Origin: CAILHX01 sp046155285
GTDB lineage: Bacteria > Pseudomonadota > Gammaproteobacteria > Burkholderiales > Methylophilaceae
Direction of reading: 5' to 3'
NCBI GenBank assembly: GCA_046155285.1
Contig: JBJXEA010000024.1
Location: 21,967 to 85,966 of the forward strand
DNA length: 64,000 nucleotides
Below the pieces are notes generated by a model. The model searched no databases. It worked only from the letters and a program-made list of their open reading frames with translations, and was not told the origin of the DNA. Below, piece by piece: positions 8,477 through 16,444 of this stretch (within the stretch, counting starts at the first letter, position 1; each line of letters opens with the position of its first letter). The translations under genes and the position numbers were made by a program.

Positions 8477-9621
8477 ACACCGCTACTGAAGCACCAAAAA
8501 AGAAAAAAGGCGTTGCGCTAGCCGGCGTTGCAGCAGGCACTACCGCCATCTGCACCGTAGGCCACACTGGCAACGATCTACACTATCGCGGCTATGACAT
8601 CATAGAACTGGCTAACAGCGCCACGTTTGAAGAGGTCGCTTATATGCTGATACACGGCGAGCTGCCGACGACGGCAGAATTGGCGGCTTATCACAAAAAA
8701 CTGAAAATACTGCGAGGCTTGCCCGATGCGTTAAAAGCCGTGCTGGAGCAAATCCCTGCCTCGGCACACCCGATGGACGTGATGCGTACCGGCTGCTCTA
8801 TGCTCGGCGTGTTGCAGCCAGAAGCCGGAGGCCGCAACGTGCAAGCCGCGAAAGATTTAGGCGACCGCCTGATTGCCTGCTTTGGCTCCATGTTGCTGTA
8901 TTGGTATCACTTTAGCCACAATAACAAGCGCATAGAAGTTGAAACCGACGATGATTCCGTGGCAGCGCACTTTTTGCATGTGCTGCACGGCAAAGCACCG
9001 TCAGACCTGCATGTCCGCGCCATGAATACCTCGCTGGTGCTGTACGCCGAGCATGAGTTCAACGCTTCCACTTTCACCGCGCGCGTGGTGGCTGGTACTT
9101 TATCCGATATGTATTCCTGCATCACCGGCGCTATAGGTGCTCTGCGCGGCTCCAAGCACGGTGGTGCTAATGAGGCGGCGATGGAAATAATCGAACGCTA
9201 CAAAACACCAGACGAAGCTGAAGCCGACATCGTGCGACGCATGGCGGCCAAGGAAATCATCATAGGCTTCGGTCATCCGGTGTACACCATAGCCGACCCG
9301 CGCAATGAGTGCATTAAGGAAGTTAGCCGCCAGTTATCAGAAGATAACGGTAATATGACGCTTTTTGACGTATCTTCACGCATTGAAGCTGTGATGTGGC
9401 GTGAAAAGAAGATGTTCCCCAATTTGGATTGGTACAGCGCTTCTAGCTATCACATGATGGGCGTGCCGACTGGCATGTTCACGCCGCTGTTCGTAATTTC
9501 GCGCACCACCGGCTGGGTGGCGCACATCATCGAGCAACGCATAGATAACAAGATTATTCGCCCAAATGCAGAATATAACGGGCCGGAAAACCGGGCGTTT
9601 GTGCCTATTTCACAACGATAA
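8473..9621 (+). CDS. prpC: 2-methylcitrate synthase
   Basis: Condenses propionyl-CoA with oxaloacetate to 2-methylcitrate. At 382 aa it is a short citrate-synthase-fold enzyme, with GNDLHYRGYDI near the N-terminus, catalytic-site histidines in SKHGGANEA and GFGHPVY, and a C-terminal RPNAEYNGPENR. A strong AAGGAGG ribosome site lies inside the end of prpB. The methylcitrate rather than citrate assignment rests on length and on the prpB/prpD neighbours. Confidence 0.95.
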   Translation: MNTATEAPKKKKGVALAGVAAGTTAICTVGHTGNDLHYRGYDIIELANSATFEEVAYMLIHGELPTTAELAAYHKKLKILRGLPDALKAVLEQIPASAHPMDVMRTGCSMLGVLQPEAGGRNVQAAKDLGDRLIACFGSMLLYWYHFSHNNKRIEVETDDDSVAAHFLHVLHGKAPSDLHVRAMNTSLVLYAEHEFNASTFTARVVAGTLSDMYSCITGAIGALRGSKHGGANEAAMEIIERYKTPDEAEADIVRRMAAKEIIIGFGHPVYTIADPRNECIKEVSRQLSEDNGNMTLFDVSSRIEAVMWREKKMFPNLDWYSASSYHMMGVPTGMFTPLFVISRTTGWVAHIIEQRIDNKIIRPNAEYNGPENRAFVPISQR

Positions 9622-9636
9622 AACAACAACATTTTT

Positions 9637-9718
9637 GCCACAGATGAGCACGGATAAACACAGATAGAGAAGTTTGACGACTAATTGAAATCTGTGTCCA
9701 TCCGTGTGTATCTGTGGC
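9637..9718. repeat. Inverted repeat of the CCACAGAT interspersed family
   Basis: Left arm GCCACAGATGAGCACGGATA... (9637-9665) pairs imperfectly with the arm ending TGTATCTGTGGC (9690-9718). Related CCACAGAT-type intergenic repeats are common in many bacterial genomes. It fills most of the 121-bp gap between prpC and prpD and would form a long stem in a read-through mRNA. Confidence 0.75.
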
Positions 9719-9742
9719 TAACTTAATTTTTGAAAGCTATTC

Positions 9743-11203
9743 ATGTCATCCCACATCTCCAACGTCCGCCCCGCCCCCGATCAAGTCTTGGTGGACATCG
9801 CCGACTATATCGTTGACTACCAAATCAACAGCGCTGAAGCCTTCGACACCGCCCGCAACTGTCTGATGGATACGCTGGGCTGCGGCTTCGAGGCGCTGGA
9901 TTACCCCGCTTGCACCAAGCTGTTGGGGCCTGTTGTAGAAGGTACAGTAGTTCCGAACGGCGCGAAAGTGCCGGGAACATCATTCCAGCTCGACCCCATT
10001 CTTGCTGCCTTCAACATCGGCGCGATGATCCGTTGGCTGGACTTTAACGATACATGGCTGGCGGCTGAATGGGGTCATCCTTCCGACAATTTGGGTGGCA
10101 TTCTGGCCACCGCAGACTGGATTTCGCGCACCAACTTAGCGCAAGGAAAGTCGCCGCTGACCATCAAGGATGTGCTGACCGCCATGATTAAGGCTCACGA
10201 AATTCAAGGCGTGCTGGCGCTAGAAAATAGCTTTAACCGCGTAGGCTTGGATCACGTGATACTGGTCAAAGTGGCCTCCACCGCTGTTGTTGCTGGCATG
10301 TTGGGGGCAAATAAATCACAAATTATTGATGCCGTCTCCAATGCATGGATAGACGGCCAAGCGCTGCGTACCTATCGCCATAGCCCCAACACCGGCTCGC
10401 GCAAATCCTGGGCGGCGGGCGATGCGACTAGCCGTGCCGTAAGGTTGGCAATCATGACCATGAAAGGCGAAATGGGCTATCCATCGGCACTCACCGCCAA
10501 AACCTGGGGTTTCTACGACGTGCTGTTCAAAAGCAACGCCTTCAAATTTCAGCGCCCGTATGGTTCTTACGTGATGGAACAAGTGTTGTTCAAGATTTCT
10601 TTTCCCGCCGAGTTCCACGCGCAAACCGCCGTGGAATGCGCCATTCAGCTCTATCCGCAAATTGGCAACCGCATAGACACGCTAGATAAAATCGCGCAAG
10701 TAGACAAAATCGTCATGACCACCCACGAGTCGGCGATTCGCATTATTGATAAGTCGGGTGCGCTCAACAACCCCGCCGACCGCGACCATTGTCTGCAATA
10801 CATGGCCACGATAGGCTTACTGAAAGGCAATTTAACGGCTGCTGATTACGAAGATGATGTCGCCACCGACCCGCGCATAGACGCGCTGCGCGACAAAATG
10901 GTGTGCGTGGAGAATGCCGAATACACCAAAGATTACCTAGATCCCGAAAAACGCTCCATCGCCAACGCCATCCAAGTGTTCTTCAAAGATGGCAGCAAGT
11001 CCGACAACGTCGCCGTGGAATACCCCATCGGCCACCGCCGCCGCCGTGGTGAAGGCATACCGGAGTTGGTGAAGAAATTCAAAATCAATCTGGCACGCCG
11101 CTTTTCAGCTAAGCGGCAGGCAGAAATTCTTAACTTGTGCTTAGACCAAAGCAAGCTGGAAACTACACCAGTCAATGAATTCGTTGATGCGCTAATTGCA
11201 TAG
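9743..11203 (+). CDS. prpD: 2-methylcitrate dehydratase
   Basis: 486-aa MmgE/PrpD-family enzyme that dehydrates 2-methylcitrate to 2-methyl-cis-aconitate; an aconitase elsewhere must rehydrate it. Landmarks include LMDTLGCGFEAL, FNIGAMIRWLDFNDTWLAAEWGHPSDNLGG, YRHSPNTGSRKSWAAGDATSRAV and a C-terminal GHRRRRGEGIPEL. Length matches the PrpD family. This locus therefore uses the PrpD route rather than the AcnD/PrpF route found in many Burkholderiales. Confidence 0.95.
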   Translation: MSSHISNVRPAPDQVLVDIADYIVDYQINSAEAFDTARNCLMDTLGCGFEALDYPACTKLLGPVVEGTVVPNGAKVPGTSFQLDPILAAFNIGAMIRWLDFNDTWLAAEWGHPSDNLGGILATADWISRTNLAQGKSPLTIKDVLTAMIKAHEIQGVLALENSFNRVGLDHVILVKVASTAVVAGMLGANKSQIIDAVSNAWIDGQALRTYRHSPNTGSRKSWAAGDATSRAVRLAIMTMKGEMGYPSALTAKTWGFYDVLFKSNAFKFQRPYGSYVMEQVLFKISFPAEFHAQTAVECAIQLYPQIGNRIDTLDKIAQVDKIVMTTHESAIRIIDKSGALNNPADRDHCLQYMATIGLLKGNLTAADYEDDVATDPRIDALRDKMVCVENAEYTKDYLDPEKRSIANAIQVFFKDGSKSDNVAVEYPIGHRRRRGEGIPELVKKFKINLARRFSAKRQAEILNLCLDQSKLETTPVNEFVDALIA

Positions 11204-11279
11204 GTAGCAAAAATTTACGTTGGTAAAAAGCTGCTTTTATACTTAGCTTGGATCGCACAAAACAAGTTACAACACTCAT

Positions 11280-11365
11280 TTGATACAATTAGTAATTTAT
11301 ATGATATTAATTGATACCATTAGTACCACTCAATATCATAAAGTCTGGTTTGTGCAATATCGCAC
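11280..11365 (+). promoter_or_regulatory. Paired direct repeats plus GTGC-N6-GCAC dyad upstream of the YHS gene
   Basis: Two copies of TTGATAC-N-ATTAGTA (11280-11295 and 11311-11326) are set exactly 31 bases apart. A dyad GTGC-N6-GCAC begins 41 bases after the second (11352-11365). The same order and the same 31 and 41 base offsets recur upstream of the AhpD-like gene at 13.4 kb. Tandem sites on one face of the helix suit an AraC-family activator such as the one encoded between the two promoters. Confidence 0.65.
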
Positions 11366-11397
11366 ATCAGCCTTTCAAATTATCTAAGGAGATTCAA

Positions 11398-11877
11398 ATG
11401 TCTAAAAAAATAGTATTTGCAACTTTCGCACTTATTTCCATTCTTTCTACCCCTGCTTTTTCTGCAGATGAACACAACACTGTGGCAGGTCTGACAGTTG
11501 CAGGAGCGCCTCTTGGTTTGCATGGTGTGGATCCTGTTTCGTTCATCCAATTAAGCAACCGAATTGAAGGCACGGCACAGTACACTGCGCGTTTTGAAGG
11601 AGTTGATTATTACTTTTCATCTGAAGCTAATTTGAATGCCTTTAAGAAGGCACCAGAAGAATTTTCTCCTCAAAATGGCGGATTCTGTACTTTTGGTGTT
11701 TCTGTGGGTAAGAAGTTTGATGGTAACCCACGTTATTCTGCGATTGTTGATAAGAAACTTTATCTTTTTGTGAATGAAGATATTCTTAAAGCTTTCCAAA
11801 AAGACCCAAAAGGTGTGATCGCCAAGGCTGAAAAAAGCTGGCATGACATTCAACACAAGTCAGCTCAAAGTCTTTAA
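11398..11877 (+). CDS. Secreted YHS-domain protein
   Basis: 159-aa protein with a signal peptide (cleavage likely after PAFSA, about residue 22) and a YHS-like domain: GLHGVDPVSFIQLSNRIEGT, then a cysteine in GGFCTFGVSVGKKFDGNPRY and VDKKLYLFVNEDILKAF. YHS domains are small metal-associated folds; periplasmic versions have no settled function. An ATG 29 codons further upstream is open, but the ATG at 11398 has a strong AAGGAG site and directly starts the signal peptide. It is followed by a clear terminator and shares promoter motifs with the AhpD-like gene. Confidence 0.88.
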   Translation: MSKKIVFATFALISILSTPAFSADEHNTVAGLTVAGAPLGLHGVDPVSFIQLSNRIEGTAQYTARFEGVDYYFSSEANLNAFKKAPEEFSPQNGGFCTFGVSVGKKFDGNPRYSAIVDKKLYLFVNEDILKAFQKDPKGVIAKAEKSWHDIQHKSAQSL

Positions 11878-11886
11878 ATCGGCTAA

Positions 11887-11921
11887 AGCAAGGTGATAGC
11901 TATCAATCACCTTGCTTTTTT
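11887..11921 (+). terminator. Rho-independent terminator after the YHS gene
   Basis: AGCAAGGTGAT (11887-11897) pairs with ATCACCTTGCT (11905-11915), an 11-bp perfect stem with a 7-base loop followed by six T's. It ends the YHS transcript. Confidence 0.9.
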
Positions 11922-11950
11922 ATCGTGGTAACTATAGCTAAAGAATTGAT

Positions 11951-12550
11951 TTAACTAGCGAGTAGCACTGCAATTCGCCCGCTGATTTTTGGCGCAAGCT
12001 CTTGCTCAAACCACGGATTAGCCTTAAACCAGCGCACATTGCGCGGGCTGGGATGCGGTAACACGACCAGCTTAGGCCAATGTTGCTGCCAGTTGCTTAC
12101 GGTTTCGGTGAGGGACTTTTTCTTGTCTTCCGGCACATGCCAGTCGCGTGCGTATTGCCCCAGTACCAACGTCAATTCAACGTGTTTCAACTGCGCCATC
12201 ATGCGGCTACGCCAAGTCTCGACGCACTCTGGTCTGGGTGGTAAATCGCCGGAACTAGAACTTCCCGGATAGCAAAAACCCATAGGCAACAGCGCAATTT
12301 GCTCCGCGTCATAAAACATGGCCTTATCCACGCCCATCCATTTTCGCAGCCGTTCACCACTGGGGTCGTTAAAAGGAATGCCGGTTTCATGTACACGCCG
12401 CCCCGGCGCTTGACCGACAATCAGAATGCGCGCTTGAGGATGCATCTGAAATATGGGTCTGCAACCCAAAGGCAAGTGTGGTGCGCAGAGCGTACAAGCG
12501 CGTGCCTCGGAAATTAAGCGATTAAACTCATTTGTTTGCTGCATGATCAT
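11951..12550 (-). CDS. Uracil-DNA glycosylase family protein, iron-sulfur type
   Basis: 199-aa member of the uracil-DNA glycosylase superfamily, expected to remove uracil or another damaged base. Motif 1 reads GQAPGRRVHETGIPF (46-60) and the C-terminal motif reads LPHPSPRN. Four cysteines at about 19, 22, 93 and 109 follow the spacing of the [4Fe-4S] cluster ligands in family 4 enzymes. Gln replaces the Glu of the family 4 GEAPG motif, so catalysis may differ. The ATG at 12550 was chosen because a GGAG site precedes it; an ATG 5 codons earlier is open. It overlaps the AraC gene by 23 bases. Confidence 0.82.
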   Translation of the reverse strand: MIMQQTNEFNRLISEARACTLCAPHLPLGCRPIFQMHPQARILIVGQAPGRRVHETGIPFNDPSGERLRKWMGVDKAMFYDAEQIALLPMGFCYPGSSSSGDLPPRPECVETWRSRMMAQLKHVELTLVLGQYARDWHVPEDKKKSLTETVSNWQQHWPKLVVLPHPSPRNVRWFKANPWFEQELAPKISGRIAVLLAS

Positions 12551-13364
12551 GTTTTCTCCAAGCATAGGGAGTTTGGCCTACTTGCGCCTTAAATACACGA
12601 GATAAGGCGGTTGCGCTGGCATAACCCACTTCATTGGCTACCAGCTCCACCGATTTGCCTTTGGTGAGCAACACTTGAGCCAAGCCAACCCGCCAATTGG
12701 CCAAATAATCGCCAGGAGTCATTCCCACAGTTTCACGAAAATGCACGGCAAATCGCGCACGTGACATTCCCGCTGTTTGCGCCAAGGAGTCCAGTGTCCA
12801 GTTTTGTTGGGGGTTGCTATGCGCCGCTATCAATACTTTGGCGAGGCGTTTGTCTGCCAAACCTGCGAGCAGACCCACTTGTGTTTGATGGTGTTCCAAC
12901 AAGTGACGTAATACCTGAATCAGCAAATATTCAAACAAACGCTCTATGGCTGACAGCCGACCGCTTTCCTCTTGTAACGCCTCTGAAAATAATAATTCCA
13001 GTGTAGAACTCATTGCGGGCAGCTCAGCTAAGGGTATCAATAATATTTGCGGCAGCGCATGCACCAATGGATTAGTCACTTGACTGCCAAAATCAAGCGA
13101 GGCGCAAACAAAATCAGCCTCTTGCCTATCCTCAAAATCAAAACGATGATTAATGGGGCGCGGATAAAACAGCATGCTAGGTTGCTCAATCACCAACGGT
13201 GAATGGTCTGGCGAGCGCACTGTGAGCTTGCCGCTGCGTATCAAATGTAGGTAACCCACCCCATCGCTTGTACCTATATCTGTACTGCTGCACAGCGTCC
13301 CGGCATAGAACAAGCGCGCCTTAAATTGATAGCGCTCAAAAAATCCTGTCAACCTGTCCGTCAT
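12528..13364 (-). CDS. AraC-family transcriptional regulator
   Basis: 278-aa regulator with an N-terminal cupin-like sensor (about 1-160) and a C-terminal double helix-turn-helix (WTLDSLAQTAGMSRARFAVHFRETVGMTPGDYLANWRV then VANEVGYASATALSRVFKAQVGQTPYAWRK). It lies between two promoters with identically spaced repeats and is divergent from the AhpD-like/P460 genes, so it is the likely activator of both. The effector is unknown. Confidence 0.9.
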   Translation of the reverse strand: MTDRLTGFFERYQFKARLFYAGTLCSSTDIGTSDGVGYLHLIRSGKLTVRSPDHSPLVIEQPSMLFYPRPINHRFDFEDRQEADFVCASLDFGSQVTNPLVHALPQILLIPLAELPAMSSTLELLFSEALQEESGRLSAIERLFEYLLIQVLRHLLEHHQTQVGLLAGLADKRLAKVLIAAHSNPQQNWTLDSLAQTAGMSRARFAVHFRETVGMTPGDYLANWRVGLAQVLLTKGKSVELVANEVGYASATALSRVFKAQVGQTPYAWRKHDHAANK

Positions 13365-13380
13365 ATGCAGCCTCGCTTGA

Positions 13381-13466
13381 TTGATACTAATTGTTGCTAA
13401 TTTGATATTTTATAGCACCATTAGTTCCTCTTGGCAAGAGAAAATCCTTTTCGTGCACTGTTGCAC
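13381..13466 (+). promoter_or_regulatory. Paired repeats plus GTGC-N6-GCAC dyad upstream of the AhpD-like gene
   Basis: TTGATACTAATTGTTGC starts at 13381, ATAGCACCATTAGTTCC starts at 13412 (31 bases later), and GTGC-N6-GCAC spans 13453-13466 (41 bases later). These offsets equal those upstream of the YHS gene. The ribosome sites also match (AAGGAGATTCAAATG versus AAGGAGGCTCAAATG). The first repeat is also close to the AraC gene start, so autoregulation is possible. Confidence 0.65.
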
Positions 13467-13489
13467 TTAAATTAAACAAGGAGGCTCAA

Positions 13490-14029
13490 ATGCCTAATAT
13501 TATTCCCCTCGACATTCATGCCGCTGATCCTCAAACCGCACAAACGCTTAACGCGGTCAAAGCCAAGATTGGCATGATACCCAACCTGTTTTCTACCTTT
13601 GCGCTTGCTCCAGTGGTATTGGATGCGTATTTACATTTTTCAGGAAAGCTCGAAGCTGGGCGTTTAACGGCAAGTCAGCGCGAAATCGTGGCTTTAACAG
13701 TTGCTCAGATTAACGGTTGCGGTTACTGCTTAAGCGCCCACACCATGATAGGAAAAGGTGCAGGCCTCAGCGAAGACGACATTCGTCTAGCGCGCAACAG
13801 TAAGGCTGTAAACCCTACCGATCAAGCAATCTCTACGCTTGCGCAAAACATCGTGCAAACGAAAGGCAAGCTTGCTTTATCTACTTTGCAAGCTGCCCGT
13901 GATGCCGGACTAGACGACGGTTTGATTGTGGAAGTCATCGCCAACGTGACGCTCAACATTATGACCAATTACACCAATAATGTTGCCGACACAGACATAG
14001 ATTTCCCAAAAGTAAGTGTTTCTCTTTAG
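13490..14029 (+). CDS. Carboxymuconolactone decarboxylase / AhpD-like protein
   Basis: 179-aa all-helical AhpD-like protein. The signature INGCGYCLSAH places a redox CxxC at Cys77/Cys80 with His84, as in AhpD-type alkylhydroperoxidases and peroxidase-related proteins. Likely cytoplasmic peroxide or thiol chemistry; the substrate is not known. It carries a strong AAGGAGG site and is followed 102 bases later by the P460 gene. Confidence 0.88.
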   Translation: MPNIIPLDIHAADPQTAQTLNAVKAKIGMIPNLFSTFALAPVVLDAYLHFSGKLEAGRLTASQREIVALTVAQINGCGYCLSAHTMIGKGAGLSEDDIRLARNSKAVNPTDQAISTLAQNIVQTKGKLALSTLQAARDAGLDDGLIVEVIANVTLNIMTNYTNNVADTDIDFPKVSVSL

Positions 14030-14131
14030 CTCTTACGGGAGGGAAATCGACTTTTCCTCCTATAAGAACTTCAGATATTTTAATAAGCAAACACTCAAGT
14101 AATACCCCAACTTAAACCAGAGGAGATCATC

Positions 14132-14800
14132 ATGACTTACAACCAATTCATACAGTTAAATACCACTAATAGTTACCAATGGAAGATACTCAGAAAACTT
14201 TCCTTGGTTACATTGTTGGCAACTCTTTTTTGTTTTGCGCCTATAGCATTAAAGCACGCGGATGCAGCAGAAATAAAAGCCAAGGCGAGTGCTGCAATTT
14301 TTGACAAGGACGGCAGTTTGAAACGTCCAAATGGCTATAGAGAGTGGATTTTTGTCGGAACGCCGCTAACTCCCAATGACATGAATGATGGAAAAGCTGC
14401 ATTTCCTGAATTTCATAATGTTTATATTGACCCCGCTAGCTGGGCTTATTGGAAAGAGAATGGCGAATTTCGTGATGGGACTATTCTGGTAAAAGAATTG
14501 GTCAGCGTTGGAAGCAAAGCAACGTTTTCTGGCAAAGGATATTTTGAGGGTGAGTATATAGGTTTAGAAGCAACTGTTAAGGACAGTAAAAGATTTCCTA
14601 GCGCACCTGGTAATTGGGCATACTTTCGTTTTACTATTGAAGGCTCTAAAGATCTGAATATCAAAGCGTTAGCTCAGGCACACAACTCTTGCGCTGCATG
14701 TCATCAAGCCAACGCTGCCCAAGATTTCGTATTTACACAACATTATCCGGTTCTTAGAGCAGGAAAGTCAGCTGGGCAGGCCGCAGCAGGCGGTTATTAG
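14132..14800 (+). CDS. Cytochrome P460 family protein
   Basis: 222-aa secreted haem protein. A signal peptide runs to about residue 45 (HADAAEIK). The P460 fold segment runs from YREWIFVGTPLTPNDMNDGKAAFPEFHNVYIDPASWAYWKENGEFRDGTILVKEL to a single CAACH haem site (Cys187, Cys190, His191). Cytochrome P460 and the related cytochrome c'-beta bind or oxidise hydroxylamine and NO. Whether the Lys-haem crosslink forms here cannot be decided by eye. Good GAGGAG ribosome site. Context with an AhpD-like protein suggests a detoxification role. Confidence 0.87.
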   Translation: MTYNQFIQLNTTNSYQWKILRKLSLVTLLATLFCFAPIALKHADAAEIKAKASAAIFDKDGSLKRPNGYREWIFVGTPLTPNDMNDGKAAFPEFHNVYIDPASWAYWKENGEFRDGTILVKELVSVGSKATFSGKGYFEGEYIGLEATVKDSKRFPSAPGNWAYFRFTIEGSKDLNIKALAQAHNSCAACHQANAAQDFVFTQHYPVLRAGKSAGQAAAGGY

Positions 14801-14880
14801 ATCATGAGCTTTAAAAGTTAGCCTAATGAGCATAAGCCTTACTTCTGCATTGGAGTGTAATTTCCAGTATCTTAAATTAG

Positions 14881-14902
14881 GGAGAGGGAATTATTCCTCT
14901 CC
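14881..14902 (+). terminator. Possible terminator hairpin after the P460 gene
   Basis: GGAGAGG and CCTCTCC form a 7-bp stem around a short AT-rich loop, 80 bases after the P460 stop. Only a weak T-run follows, so termination is uncertain. Confidence 0.4.
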
Positions 14903-14973
14903 TTATTAGGTCTTCAATATATGTAAGTATTTATCAACTGCTACGACAAACTGACACACCTTGAGGATATCCC

Positions 14974-15351
14974 ATGATAAAACGAACCCTGTTATTTTTC
15001 GTCACCCTGCTATTTTCAGCACAATTGCTGGCCGCCGGAAAGCCATTTGACCAAGCCGCGTTTATCCAAGCGCAAAAAGATGGCAAATCCATTTTAGTGG
15101 CGATTCATGCCGACTGGTGTCCTACTTGCCGCTCACAGGCGGCGACTATCGAAAAACTCTCAAAAAGCGAAGAATTCAAAAACCTCGTGATATTGCGCGT
15201 TGATTTTGATGAGCAAGTGGACGTAGTCAAATCCTTCCATGCCAACAGGCAAAGCACGCTCATCGTGTTCAAAGGTTCGCAAGAAGTTGGCCGCTCTTTG
15301 GGCGATACGCGCGAAGCCAGCATCGCCGCTTTGTTAAAAAAATCACTCTAG
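14974..15351 (+). CDS. Periplasmic thioredoxin-fold protein
   Basis: 125-aa thioredoxin-like protein with a signal peptide (about residues 1-21) and a WCPTC active site at residues 48-52, as in the C-terminal domain of DsbD and similar periplasmic reductants. It ends one base before the CcdA-type gene. Together the two look like a split DsbD that carries reducing power across the inner membrane, possibly for cytochrome c maturation of proteins such as the upstream P460. Confidence 0.9.
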   Translation: MIKRTLLFFVTLLFSAQLLAAGKPFDQAAFIQAQKDGKSILVAIHADWCPTCRSQAATIEKLSKSEEFKNLVILRVDFDEQVDVVKSFHANRQSTLIVFKGSQEVGRSLGDTREASIAALLKKSL

Positions 15352-15352
15352 T

Positions 15353-16081
15353 ATGGAGTTCAATCTCGCCACCTATGGCTTGGCTGGCCTGGCTGGCGTG
15401 CTGTCTACGCTGTCGCCCTGCGTATTGCCGCTAATTCCTATTCTGTTGGCGAGCGCATTGGCCGCGCATAGGTTTGGCGCAATCGCCTTGGCGGGCGGTT
15501 TGGCGCTGTCTTTCACCTTGGTGGGCGTAGCGGTGGCCGCAGCGGGCAGCGCGGTGGGGCTGGATCAAGATGCTTTGCGTGTGACGGGTTCTGTATTGCT
15601 CATCATTTTTGGTTTGGTGTTGCTGTTGCCTGTGTTGCAAGAGAAATTCGCTCAAGCCACTTCTCGGTTGTCTTCATCCGGCCAAACCATGCTGGCGGGC
15701 ATTACCTTGGAAGGCTTACACGGCCAGTTTTTGCTGGGATTGCTGCTGGGCTTGGTATGGAGCCCCTGTGTCGGCCCCACGCTGGGAGCCGCCATTACGC
15801 TGGCGAGTCAAGGTGAAAATTTGTTCAAGATCACCGGTGTCATGGCCGTGTTTGGTTTAGGCGCAGCGGTGCCTTTGGTGATTTTGGGATTAATTTCGCG
15901 CCCTTTGATGATGCGCTTTCGCGGCAAACTGATGGAAACCGGCAAGCGCGGCAAACAGATTTTAGGTTTGGTATTGCTGTTACTGGGAAGCGCCGTGCTT
16001 TTTGGCTGGGACAAACTGTTTGAAATCTGGGTACTCAAACTCGCGCCGCAATGGCTGGTTGATTTGACTACACGTTTTTAG
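15353..16081 (+). CDS. CcdA/DsbD-type thiol-disulfide transmembrane protein
   Basis: 242-aa membrane protein with about six spans. The two redox cysteines sit in the family positions LSPCVLPLIP (near residue 23) and WSPCVGP (near residue 140). It transfers electrons from cytoplasmic thioredoxin to the periplasmic partner encoded one base upstream. Its 3' end overlaps the convergent SemiSWEET gene by 14 bases. Confidence 0.92.
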   Translation: MEFNLATYGLAGLAGVLSTLSPCVLPLIPILLASALAAHRFGAIALAGGLALSFTLVGVAVAAAGSAVGLDQDALRVTGSVLLIIFGLVLLLPVLQEKFAQATSRLSSSGQTMLAGITLEGLHGQFLLGLLLGLVWSPCVGPTLGAAITLASQGENLFKITGVMAVFGLGAAVPLVILGLISRPLMMRFRGKLMETGKRGKQILGLVLLLLGSAVLFGWDKLFEIWVLKLAPQWLVDLTTRF

Positions 16082-16334
16082 TCGTTAGCTTTAACCACAA
16101 CACCAGCGCCGCCAACAGCAAAGTCACGCCATTGGCCAGCATCACCGGCATGCTGTTGATGCTGATGCCGTACATCAACCAGAACGCTACGCCCGCCGTA
16201 AACAGGCTGTACATGGGCAAGGAAATGCCCGATAAATCGCGCGTTTTCCACGATTGCCAAGCCTGTGGCACAAAGGCGACCGTGGTTAAAAATGCGGCGG
16301 TGTAGCCGAAAAAGTCATTGAGTTCTAGCGCCAT
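16068..16334 (-). CDS. SemiSWEET-type PQ-loop transporter
   Basis: 88-aa three-helix membrane protein. GYTAAFLTTVAFVPQAWQSW contains the PQ-loop Pro-Gln and is followed by TRDLSGISLPMYSLF. SemiSWEETs dimerise to move sugars or small solutes. The substrate is unknown. It is convergent with the CcdA-type gene. Confidence 0.88.
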   Translation of the reverse strand: MALELNDFFGYTAAFLTTVAFVPQAWQSWKTRDLSGISLPMYSLFTAGVAFWLMYGISINSMPVMLANGVTLLLAALVLWLKLTTKNV

Positions 16335-16444
16335 AAAATTTCCTGAGTAGTGATACAGCGAATCCGCCGCCCATAAACAAATCCGCCTGAATTATACTTG
16401 CAATTCGTTCACCCATTTAAGCGCTCGTGCTTAGGTACAACATC

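Noticed and set aside
11223..11242. Short AT-rich hairpin after prpD as terminator
   Set aside because: AAAAGC/GCTTTT leaves a one-base loop, too tight to form properly; no convincing terminator there.
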